From NCBI GenBank assembly GCA_031281345.1, contig JAITFN010000026.1:1-64000 (forward strand): a stretch of 64,000 nucleotides of DNA, given 5' to 3'. The notes beneath the pieces were generated by a model that saw nothing but the letters and a program-made list of their open reading frames with translations, did no database searches and was not told the DNA's origin. Every line of letters starts with the position of its first letter. Position 1 is the stretch's first letter. Below are positions 51,771-60,074 of this stretch, piece by piece. Both the position numbers and the translations under genes were made by a program. Origin of the DNA: Candidatus Fibrimonadaceae bacterium (GTDB taxonomy: Bacteria; Fibrobacterota; Fibrobacteria; Fibrobacterales; Fibrobacteraceae).

Positions 51771-53997
51771 TTACAGAGAGATAGTGCAACATCCGGCGGT
51801 TAAGGAAAGTGATTACAGCCCTGATTTTGCGTTGCCGATACAGAGCGAGACCGAACCACCGATAGTAGGAGCGAAGAAGATAGGGCTGCCATTGCTAGCG
51901 GAATTTATCGGGAGGCTGCTGGAATTCCTTCCGAACAAAACAAGGAACAAAGCAGGAAGCGTAGGAGTCCTGGACGATGCAATGGTTGCGGTAACCGGCT
52001 CAGCCAGCTTGGATATGTCCGGTGATGCGAATATTAAATTCGGCTTGGGAGTCAACTTGCATTCAAAAGGAGCCGGAGCGATTAGCGGCTTGCAGGGCAC
52101 GATAAAGGATACCAGCAGCTTATCCGTTTATTGCCGCGTATATAAGATAAACGGAAATTTCAATGCACAAACAACAAATGCAGATATAACCAACAGCTTT
52201 TCCACAGGCGATGTTTTCTATTTCGTGGCGGCTCCTGAATTGCAGGAATCAGCTACCCTCAGCTATCGCAATGCCTCTGGAATTGAAGAAGAGGCACTTA
52301 TGGACAAAGAAAATTCTTTGGTGCTAATTCTGGTGCAAAAAAGAAACACTGAATTGCTCTTTCAAAAAACATCCGACACTAGCCTTGTGCAGAGAATACA
52401 CAAAGCTTTGCTTGAACATATTAACGACCCCGAAATTCACATAGACCAATCCGAGCGCGAGTATTGGAATGGTAAGGCAAACCAAAGCGCATTGGAAGCA
52501 GAGGTTTTGGCGAGGAAAGAAGCCGATGCTGAATTGAGTGAGAAGGTGAAAGCAATTTGGCAACCTACGGGCAAAGACAACCAAGTAATGCTGGGCAGTG
52601 GGGAACCAACGCCTTTCAATGCCAATAGAGATGCGGCTAGCTCTTTGTTAAATTACGCATCGCTTTTAGGCAAAGATGCTGATTATGTGATTTGTATGAA
52701 AGGAGATAGATGCGTTAGAATAAGGTGGAGAGACTTTATACTTTCTATTGCTGCAGAACTTATTAATGCAGGTGCTATCCCTAGACCACCAGATATTAGC
52801 GAAATAAGCTCTGTAAGCCTTTCAATAGAGCCGCCCGCGAATGGAGCGGAGCAAAATAATGAAGTTATCATCAATGACAATGACCCAAATTATGAAGTTA
52901 GTGAAATTTTATGGGAGCCTTACGGCATTGTCAACTCAACGCAAACCTACACAGCATCATTTTCAATTATTCCAATTAGTTCTATGGACGAAGCTTTTGA
53001 GTTCGCTGATAATATAGTAATTAGTGTTAATGAGGAAAACCCTGCCAGCATAAACAGAGAAACAAACGGGGCTTTGAACATAACAAAGGTATTCCCTCCA
53101 ACCATGACCGCCCTGCCAATTCCAAGCCTTTCAATAACTGAACCTGCTTATGGAGATGATAGACCGAGCGAGGCGGTTCAGAATGATGAAGGCAAAGACA
53201 ATTACACAAATTCAATCCTTTGGACACCGGAAGGAGCAACATTCCCTGAGGGAGTATCAACGGGGGATTTTTCTTTGATTGCAGAACCAGAATACAGGTG
53301 GAATGAGAGTAAAGCAAAATTAAACAATGTGGAATATAATGGTAATTTAAGCGAAAGCGGAAAGGTGTTGACATTTATGTCAAAATTCAGTATAGAAAGT
53401 CCGTTAGCTTACCGTAGCATTGAAGTAAAGTATGTAGTTGGCTCGGAAATAAGAATAGGTTATGCAGGATCGGTACATCAACTTGTCTATAATAACCAAA
53501 TATATCTCAACGACGGTGTTATCACAACGATGAACAGTATAATAGGCGTAGAATTCCTACCAAATTTCAACGAATCATATATTCCTGACGAATTCTTAAG
53601 TCGTGCTACATCCCTCACTGGATTGACAATGCCAAGTAGCATCGTAAGCATTGGTGCTGACTTTTTGTCTTTTGCTAGAAATCTGAGAGGGCTCGTGTGG
53701 AATACTCCTGCATTGCCGCCTGCTGACCCAACAAGTTCTACCGACATATATGCGCCATTATTCTTCCCAAGCTTGTGCTGGTACGAGCAAATTATAACCA
53801 CTTCTTCTTCGGCTCCAAGCAAAGCTCCTTCGTTGCCAAGTCCAACCCCCGTGCTATATGATCCTGGCCCTACTATAAGTGGAACGTATGCGAGCCAATT
53901 GAAATCGCACCTTAGCAATAAATCTGGTACTAGGATATATAGAAAGCACCAAACCAACGAATATGAGCATCTTTATACTTGGCGAAAGTTAAGATAG
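51763..53997 (+). CDS. Tail fibre/needle-like protein with two Ig-like repeats and BspA-like LRR segment
   Basis: NDPNYEVSEILWEP / KDNYTNSILWTP repeats; FLPNFNESYIPDEFLSRATSLTGLTMPSSIVSIGADFLSFARNLRGLVW. Confidence 0.6.
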   Translation: MVNYREIVQHPAVKESDYSPDFALPIQSETEPPIVGAKKIGLPLLAEFIGRLLEFLPNKTRNKAGSVGVLDDAMVAVTGSASLDMSGDANIKFGLGVNLHSKGAGAISGLQGTIKDTSSLSVYCRVYKINGNFNAQTTNADITNSFSTGDVFYFVAAPELQESATLSYRNASGIEEEALMDKENSLVLILVQKRNTELLFQKTSDTSLVQRIHKALLEHINDPEIHIDQSEREYWNGKANQSALEAEVLARKEADAELSEKVKAIWQPTGKDNQVMLGSGEPTPFNANRDAASSLLNYASLLGKDADYVICMKGDRCVRIRWRDFILSIAAELINAGAIPRPPDISEISSVSLSIEPPANGAEQNNEVIINDNDPNYEVSEILWEPYGIVNSTQTYTASFSIIPISSMDEAFEFADNIVISVNEENPASINRETNGALNITKVFPPTMTALPIPSLSITEPAYGDDRPSEAVQNDEGKDNYTNSILWTPEGATFPEGVSTGDFSLIAEPEYRWNESKAKLNNVEYNGNLSESGKVLTFMSKFSIESPLAYRSIEVKYVVGSEIRIGYAGSVHQLVYNNQIYLNDGVITTMNSIIGVEFLPNFNESYIPDEFLSRATSLTGLTMPSSIVSIGADFLSFARNLRGLVWNTPALPPADPTSSTDIYAPLFFPSLCWYEQIITTSSSAPSKAPSLPSPTPVLYDPGPTISGTYASQLKSHLSNKSGTRIYRKHQTNEYEHLYTWRKLR

Positions 53998-54019
53998 GAT
54001 TTTTATAGGAGAACACACT

Positions 54020-54556
54020 ATGCTACCATTGATAATAGGCGGAGCAGCTGCACTGGGCGGAATGGGCTCAATCCTCTCAAACAGCAAGCAAAATGCGGCT
54101 ACCCAGAACGCCTACGGAAAAGTCGGAGACGTTGCGCAGGCAGGGCACGACAGAGAGATGGCCATAGCCGGCGACTACGACTGGCGCGACCGGATAAATG
54201 CGGCAAACGAGTTGCGCCAGGATGCAAACGCCTACGAAATAAACCAAGCCATACAAGGCGGTCTCTCAGCATACGGAGGTAGCCCCCTTTCTGGAAGCGG
54301 CAAAAATGCCGTCTATGACCGGTTGCAGCAACAGGCTAGGGACAACCACCAAACATCGCTTGCGAACGCAAACAGTATGCTAGGGGCGGATATGCAGGCA
54401 AGGCTAGGCATAGAAGGCAATCTGACTGATAATCTAGTGAATGTGCAAAAAGCCAAGGCGAACGCGAAAGCGGCAGAAAAATCAGGCTTTGCATCGTTCC
54501 TTGACGGAGCAGGTCAAGCTTTGAGCACAATATCAACAATAAAAGGCATGGGATAG
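54020..54556 (+). CDS. Putative virion ejection/pilot protein (carries GFASFL)
   Basis: Gly/Ala-rich hydrophobic N-terminus, position after tail gene. Confidence 0.5.
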   Translation: MLPLIIGGAAALGGMGSILSNSKQNAATQNAYGKVGDVAQAGHDREMAIAGDYDWRDRINAANELRQDANAYEINQAIQGGLSAYGGSPLSGSGKNAVYDRLQQQARDNHQTSLANANSMLGADMQARLGIEGNLTDNLVNVQKAKANAKAAEKSGFASFLDGAGQALSTISTIKGMG

Positions 54557-54564
54557 GAGGCTTT

Positions 54565-55845
54565 ATGGAAATGGATCCGCTTGGAGCGATAAAGCTGAGA
54601 GAAGAAAGAAACAGGAGCGGCTTTGCTGCTTTCAGGCAAGGCTTGGATGACCTTGGTAATCTGGACACCTACCTAAAGGATAGGAATTTGACCGTCGGCG
54701 ATGAAAGACCTGGCGTGTTCGGCGGCAACTGGTGGCAGACGTGGAAGGTGCCAAAGCAGCCAGTTGCCACAGACGGGGCTACCCCTGCCAAAGGATTTGC
54801 CGCTTTTCTACCGCCTAACAATCTAGAACTTGCTGACATACATCGGTTTGCAAAGATACGGGGGCTCAACCACGACCAGGCTACGATAGACGAAAAGACC
54901 AGCAGACCGGAGCGGGATAGGCAGCATCAGTTGGCTGTGCAAGACCAAGAGATAAAAAAAGAAAACAAGGAATTTGAGTTGCAAAAATCTGCCTGGGACA
55001 AGCTGGCGCAAGAACAAACGCAAATCCGAACAAGGCTCAATGGTAGCATAGCCCAAATACCAGCATATCAGGCGCAGCTTGCCGCATCTACTGATGAACA
55101 GGAAAGAAAAAGCCTGAAGGAAGTAATATCGTATCTTAAAAGCCAGATAAATGCGGATTTGGGCACACTAAAGGAAGTAGAATCAAAAATGAATGAGCAC
55201 AATGCTCCAGACTATTACATAAGGCGGCAGATGGGCGAACTTGGAGAGACGGACAGCAAGCCGTTTTCAACAGACGATGATGATATAAAATATTCAGAAG
55301 TGGCGGAAAAGCTGCTGGGCAATAGCACAGACGAACCAATAGATTCGCAAATAAAGAAAACAGCGAAAGAAAACGGACTAGATTTACCACAATTTGAAAA
55401 AGCTTTAGAAAAAGCTCTCAAAAGAAATAGGGGTAACGTAGATTACAAAAGTGGAGTGAAAGATTCAACTCTTGGACAAACAGGCAAAACCCTCTCAAAC
55501 AAATCGGCGGAAGCCTCAGCGAAACAAAACGAAGCAGCTGTTCAAAAACAAATAGCAGCACTTAGAAACGGCAAAATAGGCATATCTAATTTTTTACAAA
55601 ACCCCAACTACGCGAATTATAGGTTGATAGAAAAAAGGCTTGGCAACTATAAAGCAGAAGGCGGCATATTATCAAAAATACCTTATGCAGGTAAATTTCT
55701 AGAGAGCTTCAAGGATATGGATGAAAATAAATTCAACATCAACAAAAGCGTTATTTTAAATGATGCTAAAGAATCGCTCTTAGAGCTTGAAGCAGAACTT
55801 AACGCAATGGATCCACCCAAAACGAGAAAGGAGGCAAAACTATGA
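54565..55845 (+). CDS. Putative virion ejection/pilot protein (GFAAFR, GFAAFL)
   Basis: Highly charged helical protein in ejection-protein position. Confidence 0.5.
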   Translation: MEMDPLGAIKLREERNRSGFAAFRQGLDDLGNLDTYLKDRNLTVGDERPGVFGGNWWQTWKVPKQPVATDGATPAKGFAAFLPPNNLELADIHRFAKIRGLNHDQATIDEKTSRPERDRQHQLAVQDQEIKKENKEFELQKSAWDKLAQEQTQIRTRLNGSIAQIPAYQAQLAASTDEQERKSLKEVISYLKSQINADLGTLKEVESKMNEHNAPDYYIRRQMGELGETDSKPFSTDDDDIKYSEVAEKLLGNSTDEPIDSQIKKTAKENGLDLPQFEKALEKALKRNRGNVDYKSGVKDSTLGQTGKTLSNKSAEASAKQNEAAVQKQIAALRNGKIGISNFLQNPNYANYRLIEKRLGNYKAEGGILSKIPYAGKFLESFKDMDENKFNINKSVILNDAKESLLELEAELNAMDPPKTRKEAKL

Positions 55846-57500
55846 CTATATTCAAAAAGGAAGGTCGGCCAGACATAGAAATTCACGATGACGGAACATA
55901 TTGGCAAGAAGGTGAAAGGATAGAAAACCCACCTACAGCAGAATCACTGGCCGCCAACGGCTGGCAGGAGCATATACCGGAGCCGCAAATAGAAACATTT
56001 TCAGAACCGCCTTCTGGGAGTTCCACGTCCAGTGCGCTTATTAGCGGGTTGGATGCACTAACACCCAACAGGGCAGCAATGCTGCAGCTTGGACAAAGGG
56101 AATGGGAGGATAGAGATGTTCCTGATGCAATTAAATTTATGGGCAAAAATTTAAGTGGTCTAGGCGGGCTTGGAATGGATGTTGCAAGCGCAATATACAG
56201 CCCTGTGAGAGCGGCAGGCAGCTTGGGAACGCCACTTGCCAAAAAAGGATTCGCTGCATTCCTAGACTCCAAACCGATTCAAACCGCTAAAAATCTAGTG
56301 GATAAATTAAACCCCAGTGTATCTTTGCCTCCGGTCGATAAGACTATTAGCGGATTCAAAGCATTTCTGCAGGCAGGGTTGCCCAAACCGGGGAATATTC
56401 CTGCTGGCAAATCAATGCCCGCGCTTGGGTTCAAAAATTTTCTTACAAACACGGGCGATGCCGCTATATTCAATAATGCAGAACACTTGGCAAAAGGTGA
56501 AGATATGCAACTAGGCGCATCAGAGCTTGCTGGCGGACTGCTTGGCGGAGCGGTAGGAACGGCTGGCGAAAAGAAAGCAGTGAACGATATTATGAGGGCT
56601 AGGAACGCGGCATCAAAGAGCGCGGAAAGCCTCAACTTCGCAGAAAGGACTACTGGCAAAAAAGGACTCAGAGCGGTAGAGCAAGTGATAGACGAAAATG
56701 TAGCCAAGTACGGCACATTTGAAAATGCTGTTACTAATATCCGCACTGATCTTGATGGTCTGCACAAAGAAATGAAAAATTTCCTAGATGTGTCCGGTGC
56801 TAAGGAAATCCCGTATAACTCAAATCACCTTTTAAAGAAGATAGACAACTACGTGCTGGATAAAACATCTTTTCTTGGAAATAAAAACGCAAGGGAATAC
56901 GCTAATGCGGCAAACGAGGCATTCAATGAATCACTACGCGAAATATGGGTGGCAAGAATGATGCCATTAAAACTGGGTGATAGGCGATTTCTATCAGACC
57001 AGGCAGCTGCTCTGACACCGGAACAATTGCGCAAGGAAGTCTCGAATCTTACTTTGGAAGAGCTCAACTGGATGAAAGTAAGTATGCAGGATAGATCTTC
57101 GCATTGGCAAAGAAGTCTAGGCTCAATGGCAAGAGAGGGAACAGAATCGCTTGCAAATAAAGAGGCTTCCTCAGCCATAAACAATATGCTTGACGGAATA
57201 TCAACTATGGCAGACGATGCTGTGGGTGAATGGGCAGAAAGGAATGTGAAAACGCTTATGCCTACCGAGGCGGCTAAATTCCGTGAAATAAACAAAGCTC
57301 GTAGTAATGCTATTGGTAATCTCAAAATAATGGAGCACGCAGATAGGGTGCAGGCAAGAAGAAATGATTTTGTGTCTGGAATATCAAACGCCATAATAGC
57401 TGCGAATTCGCAGAATAGGACAGCAACAACACCATTTGCACGCTTTATGGGTATAAAAGGAGAACAATATAGGGAGAACCAAAATGAACCTAGAAGATGA
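55842..57500 (+). CDS. Putative virion ejection/pilot protein (GFAAFL, GFKAFL, GFKNFL)
   Basis: Helical protein overlapping upstream gene. Confidence 0.5.
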   Translation: MTIFKKEGRPDIEIHDDGTYWQEGERIENPPTAESLAANGWQEHIPEPQIETFSEPPSGSSTSSALISGLDALTPNRAAMLQLGQREWEDRDVPDAIKFMGKNLSGLGGLGMDVASAIYSPVRAAGSLGTPLAKKGFAAFLDSKPIQTAKNLVDKLNPSVSLPPVDKTISGFKAFLQAGLPKPGNIPAGKSMPALGFKNFLTNTGDAAIFNNAEHLAKGEDMQLGASELAGGLLGGAVGTAGEKKAVNDIMRARNAASKSAESLNFAERTTGKKGLRAVEQVIDENVAKYGTFENAVTNIRTDLDGLHKEMKNFLDVSGAKEIPYNSNHLLKKIDNYVLDKTSFLGNKNAREYANAANEAFNESLREIWVARMMPLKLGDRRFLSDQAAALTPEQLRKEVSNLTLEELNWMKVSMQDRSSHWQRSLGSMAREGTESLANKEASSAINNMLDGISTMADDAVGEWAERNVKTLMPTEAAKFREINKARSNAIGNLKIMEHADRVQARRNDFVSGISNAIIAANSQNRTATTPFARFMGIKGEQYRENQNEPRR

Positions 57501-57843
57501 AAATCTACCACGCGGATTTGCAGCGTTTTTGGCACAGGACAAAACGGCAACACCGCCAAGCGATGCTATGTCTTTTGCTAGAAAATTACCGAGCCTCATA
57601 CCCAAAGCAAAGCCCGTACCTTATCCACCACCAGGACCTTTTAAAACACCCGAATATAGCGAAGAAATATTCAATTCACCTTATGTAAGGAGTTTTTTGA
57701 CAGGTACGGGTATTGAAGCGTTAAAAACAACAAAGAAAGGCTTTGAAGTTTTCAAAAAAGATTTAGAATATATGAATCCTATCCCTTACGATGATTTAAT
57801 TAATGAAGCAGTGAATAGATATATTTCAAAGCATAAAAGATAG
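57484..57843 (+). CDS. Small putative virion protein (GFAAFL, GFEVFK)
   Basis: ORF overlapping upstream gene, upstream RBS-like sequence. Confidence 0.5.
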   Translation: MNLEDENLPRGFAAFLAQDKTATPPSDAMSFARKLPSLIPKAKPVPYPPPGPFKTPEYSEEIFNSPYVRSFLTGTGIEALKTTKKGFEVFKKDLEYMNPIPYDDLINEAVNRYISKHKR

Positions 57844-57988
57844 GATAAGCCATGATAGACGACACTATTCCCCAAATCATATCCCTATCGTGCATTTTCT
57901 GGAATTCTGCACTTCCTTGCGCATCTTCTCTCTTTTTTTTGTTTATGAGATATTCATCTTCCATAACCAATAATATAGGAAATTCCAA

Positions 57989-59254
57989 ATGAACATAGAG
58001 CTAACCATGACCCCCAAGCAGAGAGAAGTGCTGGAAAGCACTGCCGATATAACGCTGTTTTCCGCAGGCAGAGGATGCGGAAAAACGGCAATGATGGCAA
58101 TTATCTCAATACTCAATATGATGAAAAACAAAAGGGTTTTAGTCATAAATACCACATATTCACGGCTCAAGGATAGCAGTTTCTACCAGACTCGCAAATT
58201 TTTAGGCAAAATGGGAATACCATACCAAAGCAACCTAACAGACCTAAAATTCTACTCAGGACAAAATGGGGAAATAATCCACGTTAGCGCAGATAACCCT
58301 GAGGACATTCGTTCTTACACGTCTATAGACGTGATTATATTTGACGAATCGGCATCTCTTAGCGAGGATTGCTGGAAACTGGCCATACCAATAATGCGCG
58401 ACACGACCGATGGTAATTTCAAAATATACGTGGTTGGAACGCCGCCTGCAAGTGAAAATCACTGGGTGGCGAAACTTGCCAAAAGAGAAGATGTGAAAGT
58501 CATATTCGGCTCTTATCTGGATAACCCATTCAATAGCGAAAAATATACCCGAATGCTGGAAAAGGAGTATGAACACTATCCTTATGATTTCAGACGGCGT
58601 GAGTTATTTGGCGAATTCATATTCACCGAAGGCGGTGCAAGCCTGTTTGACGATTTCCGCATAGAGCAAAGTACCGAATGTTCAGGGCAAAATGAATTTC
58701 CTATAGTCTGTGGATTGGATATAGCAGGACCAGGGCGGGATATGACTTGCGCAGTCATAAGCAGAGGCAATCACGTGCTGGGGATTTACATACGCAAAAC
58801 TACAAACGAAATAAGCCTGAAACATTTTTTAAGGGAACTTTTTACTATATATGGATTCTCAATCCTCAGGTACGATAGTACGGGGCTTGGAACTATGATT
58901 GTGTTTGACCTGCCGTCTAGCGTTTTAATAACGCCTGTCAATTTTGCAACAGCAGGAGGCGAAAGGTTCAACAATATGCGTACGGCAATGTATTCCCATC
59001 TTAGGCGAAAGAATGGTATTTTTATGCACCCCGATATATATGCAGAGCACGCAGAGGCATTGCTTTTAGAGCTAAAAGCAACCACGATAGAAGAAAAAGA
59101 AAACAAAAAAGTTGCCGTTACAAAAAAGGAAGAGATAAAGAAGAAGATAGGAAGGTCGCCTGATAGGGCTGATGCACTTGCTCTTGCTATGAGCCATATT
59201 GAAGTAAAACGCACAAAGCCACATATAGCGCCGCGTGTTTTTGGAGGGAGATAA
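57989..59254 (+). CDS. terL: Phage terminase large subunit
   Basis: Walker A FSAGRGCGKTAMM; Walker B VIIFDESASL; nuclease CGLDIAGPGRDMT...RSPDRADALALA. Confidence 0.9.
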   Translation: MNIELTMTPKQREVLESTADITLFSAGRGCGKTAMMAIISILNMMKNKRVLVINTTYSRLKDSSFYQTRKFLGKMGIPYQSNLTDLKFYSGQNGEIIHVSADNPEDIRSYTSIDVIIFDESASLSEDCWKLAIPIMRDTTDGNFKIYVVGTPPASENHWVAKLAKREDVKVIFGSYLDNPFNSEKYTRMLEKEYEHYPYDFRRRELFGEFIFTEGGASLFDDFRIEQSTECSGQNEFPIVCGLDIAGPGRDMTCAVISRGNHVLGIYIRKTTNEISLKHFLRELFTIYGFSILRYDSTGLGTMIVFDLPSSVLITPVNFATAGGERFNNMRTAMYSHLRRKNGIFMHPDIYAEHAEALLLELKATTIEEKENKKVAVTKKEEIKKKIGRSPDRADALALAMSHIEVKRTKPHIAPRVFGGR

Positions 59255-59546
59255 AGAAATGGAATCATTGCTTAATAATCCGTTAGAAATACTAGGCATA
59301 CCAAGTGTAGTTGCAGGCTTGCTTTATCTCATTTTAACCCGCGAGGCTTTTCATCGCAAAGAAAAAAGAGATGCACAGGTAAATGCTCTAAGTCAAGAAA
59401 ATAAAGAGACTAAGGAAAAGCTGAAGAAGCATTTGGAGCATCATGGAAAGTATGAAAAGGACTTGTATGATAAAGTAAATACGGCACTAGCCATATTGCA
59501 CGAGTTGCAGGGATATATTAGGGGCAGAGATGATAAAAGTAAATAA
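59235..59546 (+). CDS. Small TM + coiled-coil phage protein (holin-like?)
   Basis: N-terminal hydrophobic segment IPSVVAGLLYLIL then charged helix. Confidence 0.45.
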   Translation: MFLEGDKEMESLLNNPLEILGIPSVVAGLLYLILTREAFHRKEKRDAQVNALSQENKETKEKLKKHLEHHGKYEKDLYDKVNTALAILHELQGYIRGRDDKSK

Positions 59547-59991
59547 TTTTTGGGGTTATCAAATAATAACAGAATTTGCAGGTGTTGACCTGTGGAGGCT
59601 TTCAAAAGCCGTTTACGTTGAAGTTATTACCAATGAAGGCAAGCTATGCTACACTATGGACATCGGCTTTCCGACCAATATGCGGAGTGGTAGCCATCTT
59701 ATTGATTTTCTTATCCCAAAATTCACCCAAAACAACTTATATAATCTGGCATTGCTCTGCCACGATTTCGCTTATACAAAGCTTCCAAATGGAGAAAACC
59801 CCATACCTCGCGCAGAGGCAGACGAGTTACTGCGACAGATGGTAATTATGAGTGGTGTGTTAGGCCGTTTTAAGGCATGGCTTATGTATAAGGTTTTGCG
59901 TCTATTTGGTCAGTCTGCTTACGATAGTGAAAACACCGGAGAGTATGCTGGAGCAGAGGAACTTATGAAATTTGAGAGGAAACCAAAGTGA
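59530..59991 (+). CDS. DUF1353-like phage protein
   Basis: DIGFPTNMRSGSHLIDFLIPK...LALLCHDFAYTKL...ADELLRQMV. Confidence 0.75.
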   Translation: MIKVNNFWGYQIITEFAGVDLWRLSKAVYVEVITNEGKLCYTMDIGFPTNMRSGSHLIDFLIPKFTQNNLYNLALLCHDFAYTKLPNGENPIPRAEADELLRQMVIMSGVLGRFKAWLMYKVLRLFGQSAYDSENTGEYAGAEELMKFERKPK

Positions 59992-59993
59992 AA

Positions 59994-60013
59994 AATGTGT
60001 CAATACTGTGTAG
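59994..60013 (+). repeat. Candidate attR core AATGTGTCAATACTGTGTAG
   Basis: 19/20 match to 33297-33316. Confidence 0.7.
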
Positions 60014-60074
60014 GTAGGCAATAGAAACTATTTCTATCAAGGATTTATATTATTTTTCTACATTTCACTCCACT

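Larger units (their letters stand above)
33297..60013. mobile_element. P22-like (podovirus-style) prophage, about 26.7 kb
   Basis: Integrase, excisionase-like HTH, DnaB, repressor, TerS, portal, scaffold, coat, gp4/gp10-like genes, tail, ejection proteins and TerL, between host genes pgpA and topB; bounded by a 20-bp direct repeat. Confidence 0.88.

Noticed and set aside
56849-57559. 236-aa antisense ORF over virion protein genes
   Set aside because: Opposite strand to the continuous late operon; composition consistent with antisense artefact
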